A stretch of DNA of 64,000 bases from Ruegeria sp. Ofav3-42 (GTDB taxonomy: Bacteria > Pseudomonadota > Alphaproteobacteria > Rhodobacterales > Rhodobacteraceae). Positions 35,613 through 45,246 of this stretch are shown here, one piece after another. Location: assembly GCF_022347725.1 (NCBI RefSeq), contig NZ_JAKRGB010000004.1, positions 241,332-305,331 on the forward strand, written 5' to 3'. Both the position numbers and the translations under genes were made by a program. How positions within the stretch are numbered: position 1 is the stretch's first letter; each line of letters opens with the position of its first letter. Under the pieces are notes generated by a model. The model did no database searches. It worked only from the letters and a program-made list of their open reading frames with translations, and was not told the DNA's origin.

Positions 35613-36889
35613 GTTTCGTCTTTGTTCGGCGTTGTGCGATCAAGGATCGCGGCATCCGCAACCCCCATTGTCGCCTCGACATCCTTCATGGCGTTCATCG
35701 CCGCCCGCAGGTCGGACAGAGTCAGGGTGTCTTCGATGCTCATGCCGTCTTTCCCGCTCCGAATGGCGGCCTGCGTGATCGCCAAAACGAACACAAGAAC
35801 TGCAGGAAGAAGATCGATAGCGATGGCTCCGGCCCAAGATGGGACAAAATTGTGGGCATACTTGATAACCGCATCCGCGCTGGAAATCGGATTGTAAGCC
35901 GTCTCGATCGGGGGCTCGATGTCCAAGACCTCATCGGCGGCATTCCTGAGCGTTTGACCACGCTGATCCAACGCATTCAGGACTGAGTTGATGGTCGACG
36001 ACTGCGCGTCACGGACTTCTGAACTGCGCCCATCCAGTTCAGGTAGCACGACCGAGGACGGCAGATCCTGCGCCGCACGCGCGACAAGAGGTGCCACATT
36101 GTACTGGTTCAAGCGCGAGATCACCCCGGCAAGCTTGACGCTTTCCTCGGAGAACTGGACGGAACGACGGTCAACTGGTCCAGGGGCCACAGTAAGTTCC
36201 CGCATTCTGGCGAGGATCTCGTTGCCCTGCTGAAACGCGTCTTCGATCAACGGTTGCTGGTTGGCGATCTGTTCTTCCAGATTGCGCAACTCTTCGGCCT
36301 TTTGGGTCAAAACGCGGAACACAGCACCGCGCCCAGCGGTTCCGGACAGATCACCGGACTGTTCAAGCTCGGCCAGTTCCTCGAAACTCTGGCGTGCGCG
36401 TTCGACTTCGCGGCCAAGCGCTTGCCCGCTCAGAGCAATATCATGGGCCTGTTCCAGTGCGGCCTGATAGTCGCGCACCGTGTTTTCCAGGTGCTGTTCG
36501 ACGGCGGCAGCCCCGGCCAAAGCAGCCGCGTTCAACCAACTGGACATGGCAATGATGGCAACCGAGCCGACTATGGTGGAGATCGTCAATCCAATGAAGC
36601 CGCTGGCGGTGCGCATCGAAGGTAGCAGGCGCAGCATGTAGCTCCAGAACACAAAGATGCCGACGGATACTGCGATGGAATAGGCGACAGCCGCGAAAAA
36701 CGAGACAGCACCGTTATCTTCCAGCAGCGATGAGACACCGAGGTAGGTGTAAATCCCTGAGGCAATTGCCAACACACCCAAAGCGGCAGGTGTGAACGTG
36801 TCCAGCCACGCCAGATGCCCCTCAAGTTCCTTGGCCGTCCGCAGCCCCTTCGCTTCTTCGGCCGTCAGGCGGTCCTTTTTCTCTGTCAT
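35609..36889 (-). CDS. Uncharacterised membrane protein with central coiled coil
   Basis: The 426-residue protein has three hydrophobic helices near the N-terminus (about 33-52, 65-88, 97-117), a long charged helical region (about 125-290) predicted as coiled coil outside the membrane, then another helix (about 362-382) and a short charged tail. It has no enzyme motif. The 4-nt overlap with the downstream ClpP-fold gene suggests the two proteins interact, for instance as scaffold and peptidase at the membrane. I do not recognise a named family. Confidence 0.7.
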   Translation of the reverse strand: MTEKKDRLTAEEAKGLRTAKELEGHLAWLDTFTPAALGVLAIASGIYTYLGVSSLLEDNGAVSFFAAVAYSIAVSVGIFVFWSYMLRLLPSMRTASGFIGLTISTIVGSVAIIAMSSWLNAAALAGAAAVEQHLENTVRDYQAALEQAHDIALSGQALGREVERARQSFEELAELEQSGDLSGTAGRGAVFRVLTQKAEELRNLEEQIANQQPLIEDAFQQGNEILARMRELTVAPGPVDRRSVQFSEESVKLAGVISRLNQYNVAPLVARAAQDLPSSVVLPELDGRSSEVRDAQSSTINSVLNALDQRGQTLRNAADEVLDIEPPIETAYNPISSADAVIKYAHNFVPSWAGAIAIDLLPAVLVFVLAITQAAIRSGKDGMSIEDTLTLSDLRAAMNAMKDVEATMGVADAAILDRTTPNKDET

Positions 36890-37076
36890 GTCACCCCACG
36901 CTCCAAATCGTTAATCTTGGTTAATCACAAGATAATAGCGCACAGGTACAATTGATATGGTGTGACCTGTAACTTCAATTTGAGGGGATTGATTGAACGA
37001 AGACACCGAGTACGGCGTCTTCATTGCAAAACCCAATATCGACTGACCGACAGTTTGTGAAACGATCAAAACCGAT

Positions 37077-37757
37077 CTAGTCCATAGCGCCATTGGGTCG
37101 CTTCAAACTGGCGGCAAAACCAGCCTGGCAAAATGCCAGCAGGTTCTGGATCATGCCTTCCGAGTCCGGTTTGCTGCGAGGTCCGGAAAGCGCTGAAATC
37201 CGCCATTCGGATGTGCAAAGGGCCAGCATGGACGACACCGAGAACACCAAAGCTCCGGCAACGCGCGCAGGGTCAGCCTCGGGGTACCGAGTGCACAGCT
37301 TTTTTACGACCAGCGATGCTACAGGGTCAAAGTGGGCCTTCGCCAACGCATGCCAGCGCACATCAGCTGACACAATGGCCACGATCCGCGCATAAGCCAG
37401 CCATTGCCGGTCTCCACCGAAAGCGCGGGTCAACAAAGGCATCATGAATGCCGCGATCAGGTTTCCGGCATCCCATGCTCCTTGCTCATCCAGTCGGCTG
37501 ATTGCCTTAAGACGTTCTTGCGACAGCTCATTGGCGCGACGTGCAACGATGCGCTCGAACAGCTCGTCTTTTGGGCCGCCGTGGAAATTCACATTGGCCT
37601 TCTGAACCTGCGCGCGCTCTGCAATGTCGCGAATCGATGCACCTTCGAATCCCAGCTCGGCGAACACCAGTTCCGCAGCGTCAAGTATGCGCTCTCGTGC
37701 AGCGACGGATCGCTGCGAAGGCGCTCTTTTTCTCTCTTTTACAGCGTGTTGTGCCAT
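37077..37757 (-). CDS. TetR family transcriptional regulator
   Basis: The 226-residue protein has a basic N-terminal extension and a TetR HTH (about residues 22-66: ILDAAELVFAELGFEGASIRDIAERAQVQKANVNFHGGPKDEL). The C-terminal domain resembles the CerR-type TetR_C. It is divergent from the flavin monooxygenase operon, with a perfect 12-bp palindrome in the 68-bp intergenic region, so it most likely represses that operon and itself. Confidence 0.9.
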   Translation of the reverse strand: MAQHAVKERKRAPSQRSVAARERILDAAELVFAELGFEGASIRDIAERAQVQKANVNFHGGPKDELFERIVARRANELSQERLKAISRLDEQGAWDAGNLIAAFMMPLLTRAFGGDRQWLAYARIVAIVSADVRWHALAKAHFDPVASLVVKKLCTRYPEADPARVAGALVFSVSSMLALCTSEWRISALSGPRSKPDSEGMIQNLLAFCQAGFAASLKRPNGAMD

Positions 37758-37782
37758 TTCAAAAACTAATTTGCCTTATTTC

Positions 37783-37794
37783 GAACGATCGTTC
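37783..37794. promoter_or_regulatory. Palindromic operator between TetR gene and monooxygenase operon
   Basis: GAACGATCGTTC is a perfect 12-bp palindrome, midway between the divergent starts at 37757 and 37826. The half-site pattern GAACGATC resembles many TetR operators (AACGATCGTT). Binding by the adjacent regulator is inferred. Confidence 0.65.
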
Positions 37795-37825
37795 AAGATA
37801 AATAGTGTCGCAGGAGGAGAGGCGC

Positions 37826-39181
37826 ATGGAACAGGTTCAGGTAGGAGCGGGCCAGCCGGTCACGGTAAAGGCCCGCCCAGAAGAGTGTTTTGCTCTGATC
37901 GGAGCCGGTCCCATGGGACTGGCGATGGCAAAAACACTTATCGAGCAGGGAGTGCCATTTCAGGGATTTGAACTGGCAGATGATGTGGGTGGCCTTTGGA
38001 ACATCGATGCACCACGATCTACGATGTACGAGACCGCCCATCTCATTTCCTCTAAAAAGATGACCGAATTCGCCGATTTTCCGATGTTGGAAAAAACGGC
38101 GGAATATCCGTCGCACCGCGAATTGAAGACATACTTTCGAGACTTCGCAAACGCCTTCGACCTGTATCAACACTTTCACTTTGGTGCCGAGGTCCTGAGC
38201 ACGACGCCTCTGGACGACGGCGGTTGGGAGGTAAGCTGGCGGGATAAAACCGGCGCCGAACACTGCCAGACGTTTGCAGGCGTTCTGATCGCAAACGGCA
38301 CGTTGTCCGAACCCAACATGCCTGAATTTCAGGGTGAGTTCACAGGAGAGCTCATCCACGCCTCGGACTACCGTTACCCGACGCAGTTCACGGGCAAACG
38401 TGTGCTGGTTATCGGGGCCGGCAACTCGGGCTGTGACATTGCTGTAGACGCCATTCACCACGGCCAGTCCTGCGAAATCTCGATGCGCAGGGGGTACTAT
38501 TTCGTTCCCAAATACGTTTTCGGCATGCCCGCTGACACCATGGGCGGCAAAATCAAACTGCCCATGTGGCTTAAGCGAAAGGTCGACGGCACAATCCTGA
38601 AATGGTTCATAGGCGATCCGCAAAAGTATGGGTTCCCAAAACCGGACTACGCACTTTATGAATCCCACCCCGTGGTCAACTCGCTCATCCTGTTCCACGC
38701 GGGGCATGGCGATTTGAAAGTGCGATCCGACGTTGAACGGTTCGACGGCAAGACGGTGCACTTCCGTGATGGCACCAGTGCCGAATACGACATGGTCTTG
38801 GCTGCAACAGGGTACAAGCTGCATTATCCGTTCATCGACAAGACGCTGCTGAACTGGCAAGGCGACGCACCGCATCTTTACCTCAACTGTATGCACCCTG
38901 ATCGCGATGACTTGTTCGTTCTGGGAATGGTCGAAGCATCTGGCCTCGGCTGGCAAGGACGCCATGAACAAGCCGAGATGGTCGCCCGTTACATCGCCGG
39001 GTTGAAGTCCGGCAACACCGCCGCAAAAGCCATCCGCGCGACCAAATCCGAAAACTACGAGCGCGCGACAGGCGGCATGAACTATATCGACCTGCCCCGC
39101 ATGGCCTACTACGTCGACAAAGCGACCTACCGGGGTGAAGTTACCGGGCAGATCGCCGCGCTGAAGGCCGCGCAGCCATGA
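37826..39181 (+). CDS. Flavin-containing monooxygenase (FMO/Baeyer-Villiger type)
   Basis: I use the ATG at 37826, preceded by AGGAGGAGAGG, not the upstream GTG. The 451-residue flavoprotein has the FAD-binding GAGPMG (26-31), the FMO fingerprint FTGELIHASDY (172-182, matching FxGxxxHxxxY) and the NADPH-binding GAGNSG (197-202). It inserts oxygen at a nucleophilic heteroatom or next to a ketone. First gene of a four-gene coupled operon with a BASS transporter and two short-chain/epimerase dehydrogenases. That company hints at a steroid-, bile-acid- or terpenoid-like substrate. Confidence 0.88.
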   Translation: MEQVQVGAGQPVTVKARPEECFALIGAGPMGLAMAKTLIEQGVPFQGFELADDVGGLWNIDAPRSTMYETAHLISSKKMTEFADFPMLEKTAEYPSHRELKTYFRDFANAFDLYQHFHFGAEVLSTTPLDDGGWEVSWRDKTGAEHCQTFAGVLIANGTLSEPNMPEFQGEFTGELIHASDYRYPTQFTGKRVLVIGAGNSGCDIAVDAIHHGQSCEISMRRGYYFVPKYVFGMPADTMGGKIKLPMWLKRKVDGTILKWFIGDPQKYGFPKPDYALYESHPVVNSLILFHAGHGDLKVRSDVERFDGKTVHFRDGTSAEYDMVLAATGYKLHYPFIDKTLLNWQGDAPHLYLNCMHPDRDDLFVLGMVEASGLGWQGRHEQAEMVARYIAGLKSGNTAAKAIRATKSENYERATGGMNYIDLPRMAYYVDKATYRGEVTGQIAALKAAQP

Positions 39182-40092
39182 GCGGCATAGATGACGTCGT
39201 GCTGAACTTCGACGCGGGGAACTTGCGGTTGCTCAATGCCATCCTTGCCATCGTCATGTTCTCGATCGCACTGGATCTGCGGATTGATGATTTCCGCCGC
39301 ATCCTGCGCGGACCGAAACCTCTGCTCGTGGGCCTAGCATCCCAGTTTCTGGTTCTTCCGGCCATAACCTTCCTGATGCTTCTTGCAGTCAACCCAATGC
39401 CGTCTGTTGCAATGGGTCTCATCCTTGTTGCGGCTTGTCCGGGCGGAAATATCTCGAATTTCATGACGCATCGCGCGGGCGGCAACGTTGCCCTATCTGT
39501 GTCTATGACAGCCTTCGCAACCGTTGCCGCGATTGTCGTAACACCGGCCAATATTGCGCTTTGGGGAAACCTGTATGGCCCGACGCGCGAAATTCTCCAG
39601 CGGACTGAGATCGACCCAATGGCAGTGGCTATCACTGTTGGCTTTATGCTCATCCTGCCCCTGATCATCGGGATGTTGGTCAACGCGAGATTTAGGCGCT
39701 TCGCAGACAAAATCCGTCGCCCCATGCAATGGTTATCCATGGGGATTTTCGTGACGTTCATAATTGTCGCGTTCGCAGCAAATTGGGAAAACTTCCAGCG
39801 CTTTGCCACTGCAATCATCGGAATTGTTATCCTCCACAACGCTCTGGCGTTTACGGGCGGGTATCTTACCGCAACGGCGGCCAACCTGTCGGAACGGGAC
39901 CGCCGGTCTGTCACCATTGAGACCGGGATACAAAATTCCGGCCTTGGCTTGATCCTGATCTTCGCCTTTTTCGGAGGGCTTGGCGGGATGGCCATTGCCG
40001 CTGCTCTTTGGGGCATCTGGCACGCAATCTCGGGGCTGGCGCTTGCCGCGTTCTTCGCAAGACGGGAGGTACCGGAATGCGCAACATCTTGA
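39178..40092 (+). CDS. BASS family (bile acid:sodium symporter) transporter
   Basis: The 304-residue protein has about nine to ten hydrophobic helices and BASS-type features: VMFSIALDLRIDDFRRILRGPKPLLVG, MGLILVAACPGGNISNFMTHRAGGNVALSVSMT (the unwound-helix and sodium-site region) and ETGIQNSGLGLILI. It would import an organic anion with sodium. It overlaps the monooxygenase gene by 4 nt (ATGA) and the following epimerase gene by 16 nt, so it almost certainly supplies the operon's substrate. Confidence 0.88.
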   Translation: MSGIDDVVLNFDAGNLRLLNAILAIVMFSIALDLRIDDFRRILRGPKPLLVGLASQFLVLPAITFLMLLAVNPMPSVAMGLILVAACPGGNISNFMTHRAGGNVALSVSMTAFATVAAIVVTPANIALWGNLYGPTREILQRTEIDPMAVAITVGFMLILPLIIGMLVNARFRRFADKIRRPMQWLSMGIFVTFIIVAFAANWENFQRFATAIIGIVILHNALAFTGGYLTATAANLSERDRRSVTIETGIQNSGLGLILIFAFFGGLGGMAIAAALWGIWHAISGLALAAFFARREVPECATS

Positions 40093-41015
40093 TTACCGGC
40101 GCCGCTGGTGCCGTTGGGACCGCCCTTCTGCAACGACTGGGTGCCTGCCCAGACATCAAAGTCCTCGCAACTGACATTCGCGAACCCGATAACCTGCCGG
40201 AAAACGCCCGCTTCCTGAAAATGGATGTTACAGGCAACGACCCTCTGAACGTCATCCTGTCCGAGGCTCCGGACATCATCGTGCATCTTGCGTCTATCGT
40301 GACGCCCGGGCCGAACTCGACCAGAGAATCCGAGTATCAGGTCGACGTCGAAGGCACCCGAAATGTGCTGGATGCAGCGATAGTAGCCGGAGTGCGACGC
40401 CTCATTGTAACGTCATCAGGCGCGGCCTACGGATACCATGCCGACAACCCGATCCCCCTGCGCGAGACGGACGCGATAAGGGGCAATCAGGAGTTCGCCT
40501 ATTCCTGGCACAAGCGTCTGGTCGAAGAGATGTTGGCAGAGGCAAGGACCGAGGCACCCGATCTGGAACAGGTCGTTCTGCGGGTTGGTACGGTTTTAGG
40601 AGCCAAGGTTGAAAACCAGATCACGGCCCTGTTTCACAAACCCCGCCTGCTTGGCCTGAAAGGGTCCGATAGCCCATTTGTGTTCATCTGGGACGAGGAT
40701 CTGGCCGATATCCTTGTTCGTGCCGCAACCGACGGCCCCGCGGGGGTTTTCAACGTCGCAGGCGATGGCGCACTGACGGTATCTCAGATCGCGTCTCAGA
40801 TGGACAAGACCGTTCGTTGGCTGCCGCCAGCGCTGGTCCGGGCGGTATTGTCGATTGCCCACCCTCTTGGACTTTCCCGGTACGGACCGGAACAGGTGCG
40901 CTTTCTGCTGTACCGCCCGGTTCTGAACAACGCCGCGCTGAAAGGCGTGTTCGGCTATCACCCCAAACTCACAAGCGCCGAAGCATTCAAACGCTGGTGG
41001 GAGGCCGCCCAATGA
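40077..41015 (+). CDS. NAD-dependent epimerase/dehydratase family protein (extended SDR)
   Basis: The start is at ATG 40077, preceded by GGGAGG and inside the transporter's 3' end. The 312-residue extended SDR has the nucleotide motif GAAGAVG near residue 8, VTSSGAAYG and the catalytic YSWHK (YxxxK). In this operon it might act as a 3-beta-hydroxysteroid-dehydrogenase-like or sugar-nucleotide-type enzyme; context favours the former. Its stop codon overlaps the following SDR start (ATGA). Confidence 0.85.
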   Translation: MRNILITGAAGAVGTALLQRLGACPDIKVLATDIREPDNLPENARFLKMDVTGNDPLNVILSEAPDIIVHLASIVTPGPNSTRESEYQVDVEGTRNVLDAAIVAGVRRLIVTSSGAAYGYHADNPIPLRETDAIRGNQEFAYSWHKRLVEEMLAEARTEAPDLEQVVLRVGTVLGAKVENQITALFHKPRLLGLKGSDSPFVFIWDEDLADILVRAATDGPAGVFNVAGDGALTVSQIASQMDKTVRWLPPALVRAVLSIAHPLGLSRYGPEQVRFLLYRPVLNNAALKGVFGYHPKLTSAEAFKRWWEAAQ

Positions 41016-41791
41016 AACCAACTGCTGTCATCACTGGCGGAGCCGGCGGTCTGGGCCGCGCCCTGTCCAGCGCGCTGCGGGATCAGGGCTGGCACACGGC
41101 ATTGATAGACCTGGCGGGCCCGGAACTTGACGCGCTTGCCGATATCGATGACGTGAGCGTCTATGCCTGTGATCTGACCCACCCCGACCAGTGCGAAGAG
41201 ACTTGTGCCCGGATCATAAGCTCAAGGGATTCAATAGACCTTGTCATCTACAATGCAGGGGTGTCTCAGATATCCGCATTTTCCGATAGCGATTTGGACT
41301 CGCATAGAAACCTTTTCGAGATCAACTATTTCGCCGCCGTAAGCTGCGCCCAGAATTTTTTAATGCCGGTCAGAAAATCCAATGGAACACATCTGGCGAT
41401 ATCATCTGTTGCCGGCTTCGCCCCCTTAATCCATCGCACCGCATATGCGGCAAGCAAACATGCGATGGAAGGGTTCTTCAAATCCCTTAGGGCTGAGGAA
41501 ACTTCCCACGGGGTTCGTGTATCCATCGCGACGCCGTCGTTTGTAGCGACGAACATTGGCCGACCCGATGCGGCGGGCAACGGGTTTGTTCGCCCCGGCT
41601 CCGCCTCAGACGGAATTGATTACATGGAACCCGAAGCCGCAGCGCAGGTCATTCTGCGCGGGTTCCAGCGTGGCAAGGATTACATCCCTGTCGGCCGTGT
41701 CGCGCGTATTGCCAACCTGCTTAACCGTCTGGCCCCGGATTTCTACTTTCGACAGATGATGCGCACGGTTGGCGAAAAGCGGCCCTCCTGA
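41012..41791 (+). CDS. Short-chain dehydrogenase/reductase (classical SDR)
   Basis: The real start is the ATG at 41012 (MKPTAVITGGAGGLGRAL), coupled by ATGA to the preceding gene; the longer open frame upstream is a shadow. The 259-residue protein has TGGAGGLG, the NAG motif (YNAGVSQ) and the catalytic Ser and YAASK (YxxxK). It probably oxidises or reduces a hydroxyl/keto group of the operon's substrate. It is the last gene; a histidine kinase gene converges 23 bp downstream. Confidence 0.9.
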   Translation: MKPTAVITGGAGGLGRALSSALRDQGWHTALIDLAGPELDALADIDDVSVYACDLTHPDQCEETCARIISSRDSIDLVIYNAGVSQISAFSDSDLDSHRNLFEINYFAAVSCAQNFLMPVRKSNGTHLAISSVAGFAPLIHRTAYAASKHAMEGFFKSLRAEETSHGVRVSIATPSFVATNIGRPDAAGNGFVRPGSASDGIDYMEPEAAAQVILRGFQRGKDYIPVGRVARIANLLNRLAPDFYFRQMMRTVGEKRPS

Positions 41792-41814
41792 CCCTTTGCG
41801 GTGCCCCAAACCGG

Positions 41815-44019
41815 TCAACCGACTGCTGTCTCAAGAGCTGACTTCAGCATCTGCGCATCAATCGGCTTATGCAAAAGCGGAAGACCCGCTTTCTTGCAGT
41901 ATGTAGCCAGTTCAGGCGACCGGTTCGCTGAGATGATGCACCCGGGCAGATGGCCAAATTCGCGCGTTAGGTCAGCAATGGCATCGGTTCCTGCCTTTCC
42001 GTCGCTCAACTGGTAGTCAGCGATTACGACATCCGGCAAAATCCCGATCTCGCGCAGAAGCTCGGCCGCCTTTTCTGTGCTTGCTGTTTCAAGAACCTGA
42101 ACGCCCCATGCCTCCATGGTCATGCTCAGTGCCGCCCGCAGGTTGTCATCGTTTTCGATCAGCAAAGCGACTGTTGTCCGCAGCACCTCCGAGTTGGATT
42201 TCTTCGCCGCAATGCCGCTGCTTTGTTTGGTGCCAGTCTCCTCGGCCGATGGAACTTCAATCGAAAATCCGGATCCGCGACCCAATTCCGACCGCAGTTG
42301 GATGGGGTGTTTCAGCAAACCGCAGGCCCGCTCCACGATGGCAAGACCCAGCCCCATACCGTCAGCCGCACTCGCGTCAGAGTGGAGGCGTTTAAACTCC
42401 TGAAAAACAATATCTTGTTGATCGTCGGCGATGCCGATTCCGGTATCCCAAACATGGATCGCGAACACGTTGTTCTTTCGCCTTACACCGACCAAAACCT
42501 TACCGGCTTCCGTGTACCGGATCGCATTCGACAGCAAGTTCTGAAGAATGCGCCGCAAATAGCTTGCATCACTTCTGACCGCCGCCTCGGTACCGACAAA
42601 CCGCAGCTCAAGCCCCTTGGCTTGTGCAACCGGTCTGAATGCGTCTTCGAGCTGTGAAAAAAGCTCCCCGACCAAGACTGATGACAGATGCACGGATGCC
42701 CGTCCGGAATCCAGTTTCGATATATCAAGCAGCGCTTCAAGAATGTGCTCTACACTATTGAGCGCGCTTTCCGCCTTTGCTGCGACTGCGCTTGCCTCGG
42801 CCTCATCTAAACCACCGCCGAGTGTTGCAACATAGAGTTTGGCAGCTGAAAGCGGCTGAAGCAGATCATGGCTGGCTGCTGCGACAAACCGCGATTTCGA
42901 TGCGTTGGCGCGTTCTGCCTCGTTCAACGCATCGGCCAGTTCCATAGTGCGGGACGCAACGCGCTGTTCCAAAAGCTCCTTGGCCTCGTACAAGGCCTGC
43001 GCCGATTGACGTTCGGCCGTGATATCGGTGAAAGAGATCACAAAGCCCCTATCCGGCATTTCCTGCGCGAAGACTGACAAAATCTTGGTACGACCACTGT
43101 GCATCTGAAACTGCAACGGCGGACGATCGGTGGAGCAATTGACCCAGGCCAGCAGATCAGCATCTGTCACGCCGCCCTCAAAACGAATGGTCGCGCTCAG
43201 GCGGTTGAACAGAGTCTGAAACTGCGCCCCCATCTGGAATTGCGAGTTGGGAATGGCCAGCAGTTCGCTGGCCCGGTTGTTCCACCCGACCAGACGTAGC
43301 TTGCTGTCGAATATGCAAACCCCCTGATCAATATGTTCCAGCGTCGCGCGGATCAGCCGGGCCTTGTCGTCAAGGATGCGGTCCCTTTCCTGACGCTCGA
43401 GCCGCATGATGTCAGAGATATCCGTCTGCAGGATCACGGTTCCGCCATTCGGCGTGCGGTGCTCGGACACTTGCATCCAACGGTTGCAGCTTAGGCGGAC
43501 GTTAAAGACCACGTGATCGTCCGCATGGCGTGCCATCCGACGCAGCACCCAATCTTGTGGTGCAACCGCATCAGGAAGCGACAGAAACTTGGACTGGCTG
43601 ACCAGTTCCACATATTCGGTAAAGCGCAAACCGGGGATAAGCCGGTTCTGGATGTCCGGCATATGCAGGCCAAATCGGCTGTTACACAGCACCAGCTCCT
43701 CATCGAGATTGAACAGCGCAAAACCCTCTTGCACGGCCTCGATTGCGTTCGTGAGGTCTGCCCGCGCTGCTTCGGTTTCCTGATTGGCTTTGGCCAGACG
43801 GGCGTTCGAGTCGTTCAGCAACTCTAGTGCGCGCTCAAGGTCATCCGTGCGCGCCCGCACTTCCTGTTCCAGCACTGCGGCCCGCTGGAACTGGGCATAG
43901 GCCGCGCCAGAGGCATCGGTAGATTCCTCGACCCGGCGCATCAATGCCGCCACGATTTTCAGCAGCTTCTCATTCTGGCGATCAAGGGGATCATTCGGAT
44001 CGGTAAGGGATTCTATCAT
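41815..44019 (-). CDS. Hybrid sensor histidine kinase/response regulator (NahK/ErcS'-like)
   Basis: The 734-residue soluble kinase has an N-terminal coiled coil (about 40-90), two PAS-like domains (about 90-205 and 222-335), HisKA with H384 (AAASHDLLQPLSAAKLY), HATPase (N-box LQNLLSNAIRY about 492-502, DTGIG 525-529, GLGLA 556-560) and a C-terminal receiver with D668 (VVIADYQLS). No membrane helices. The H-box and architecture resemble the NahK/ErcS' group that pairs with FIST-domain proteins, and the FIST gene is directly upstream (3-bp gap). It would pass phosphate to the LuxR-type regulator encoded next, or act as a phosphorelay hub. Confidence 0.88.
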   Translation of the reverse strand: MIESLTDPNDPLDRQNEKLLKIVAALMRRVEESTDASGAAYAQFQRAAVLEQEVRARTDDLERALELLNDSNARLAKANQETEAARADLTNAIEAVQEGFALFNLDEELVLCNSRFGLHMPDIQNRLIPGLRFTEYVELVSQSKFLSLPDAVAPQDWVLRRMARHADDHVVFNVRLSCNRWMQVSEHRTPNGGTVILQTDISDIMRLERQERDRILDDKARLIRATLEHIDQGVCIFDSKLRLVGWNNRASELLAIPNSQFQMGAQFQTLFNRLSATIRFEGGVTDADLLAWVNCSTDRPPLQFQMHSGRTKILSVFAQEMPDRGFVISFTDITAERQSAQALYEAKELLEQRVASRTMELADALNEAERANASKSRFVAAASHDLLQPLSAAKLYVATLGGGLDEAEASAVAAKAESALNSVEHILEALLDISKLDSGRASVHLSSVLVGELFSQLEDAFRPVAQAKGLELRFVGTEAAVRSDASYLRRILQNLLSNAIRYTEAGKVLVGVRRKNNVFAIHVWDTGIGIADDQQDIVFQEFKRLHSDASAADGMGLGLAIVERACGLLKHPIQLRSELGRGSGFSIEVPSAEETGTKQSSGIAAKKSNSEVLRTTVALLIENDDNLRAALSMTMEAWGVQVLETASTEKAAELLREIGILPDVVIADYQLSDGKAGTDAIADLTREFGHLPGCIISANRSPELATYCKKAGLPLLHKPIDAQMLKSALETAVG

Positions 44020-44022
44020 CGC

Positions 44023-45192
44023 CTACCCCTCTTCCGGCGGATAGATCGCCACTCCGGTCAGCGTCTGGTTCACATGGATCGAGTTGTACTGTTCGCCGTA
44101 TGTCGAAAACCCAATCACGTGATTTGCGGACAGAAGGCGGGATATCTCGCCGGTCTTTTGCTTTTCCTGCGCTTCCAGACGACGCAGGATGCAATCGCAA
44201 CCAAGGATCGTGTCCGGACGCATATCCTGCGTCAGGGCCGCGATTTCTTCTGTGAGATGCATGGCCATGTCCCGCGGTTCCGCCAATGTCAGAACCAGCC
44301 CCTCATCAATCGCCGAGAAAAACACCAGATCACCATTTCCGGCGACCCGCTGTATGGCTCGCACATGATGCTCCCCGCCGATCTGTACCACCACCGGGTG
44401 CGCCGCAAATGTGAACGTCGTCAGTTGCTCGGGGTCTTTGCCGAGGACTCGGGCATACTCACGGGCGGCGGGTTCAGCGTTGATTTCCTGCACAATGCGC
44501 CGTGCGGGGTCGGCTTTGGTCACCACCATGCGACGAGCCGTCGGAACCAAGTGATCTGTCTTGAACACCTTGATCGGACAGCGCGTGCGTACCTGAGTTA
44601 GGATCGCCGCATTCTCCATAGCCTGACCGTCGTTCAACACAAAGGTGCTGCCAAATCGGGTCCCGTCACCGGCGGACCCCCCAAACAGGGGCACAGGTCC
44701 CAAACCGATGGCCAGCTCCGACGTCAGCGCATCCTCTTTCATCGACATTCCGTCGATCATCAAAAAGGTAAACTCGTGCTTCCAATCCGTCGCAGTCACT
44801 GCCATGTCATTACGATTACGGATCATCTGGTCGATGATTTCCTGTGCCGAAAAATCCCCAAGGTCGGGAACCAGCAGAGTCCGCGTCTCGAAATGTGAGC
44901 TTGGAAGACCAATGGCGACGATCTGATCTTCGCCATAACCGCAATCGGCAAGCTCTCCCGCCGTGGTACATCCGACCACAGGCGTCGGCGCAAAGATTGA
45001 CTTAGCCTCGGCAATAACGGCCGCAGCGTCCGCGCTGGGGCTTACAAATAGAACGACCAATGACAAGGCGTCTTCGCCTAAAGATCCGGCTAGCTTTGCT
45101 ATCGCCTGATCCGTGTCACAATGTACAAATCCCGTTTTGACGATACCTGACGTGCGGGCGGTGGCTGTTGCCCACCCGGTTGCTTGGTTCAT
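44023..45192 (-). CDS. FIST-domain sensor protein (NosP-like)
   Basis: I use ATG 45192, preceded by AGGGAGGAAGG. The 389-residue protein has FIST_N (about 15-210: VVLFVSPSADAAAVIAEAKSIFAPTPVVGCTTAGEL) and FIST_C (about 220-370: RPDTILGCDCILRRLEAQEK, VIGFSTYGEQYNSIHVN). In other proteobacteria FIST proteins encoded beside NahK-type kinases are haem-based nitric-oxide sensors (NosP) that control kinase activity. That role is inferred from operon order and kinase type. No membrane segment or signal peptide. Confidence 0.85.
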   Translation of the reverse strand: MNQATGWATATARTSGIVKTGFVHCDTDQAIAKLAGSLGEDALSLVVLFVSPSADAAAVIAEAKSIFAPTPVVGCTTAGELADCGYGEDQIVAIGLPSSHFETRTLLVPDLGDFSAQEIIDQMIRNRNDMAVTATDWKHEFTFLMIDGMSMKEDALTSELAIGLGPVPLFGGSAGDGTRFGSTFVLNDGQAMENAAILTQVRTRCPIKVFKTDHLVPTARRMVVTKADPARRIVQEINAEPAAREYARVLGKDPEQLTTFTFAAHPVVVQIGGEHHVRAIQRVAGNGDLVFFSAIDEGLVLTLAEPRDMAMHLTEEIAALTQDMRPDTILGCDCILRRLEAQEKQKTGEISRLLSANHVIGFSTYGEQYNSIHVNQTLTGVAIYPPEEG

Positions 45193-45246
45193 CGTGCCTT
45201 CCTCCCTAAAAAAGCGCGACGTCTCCATAGGATATGGTGCCCAGGC

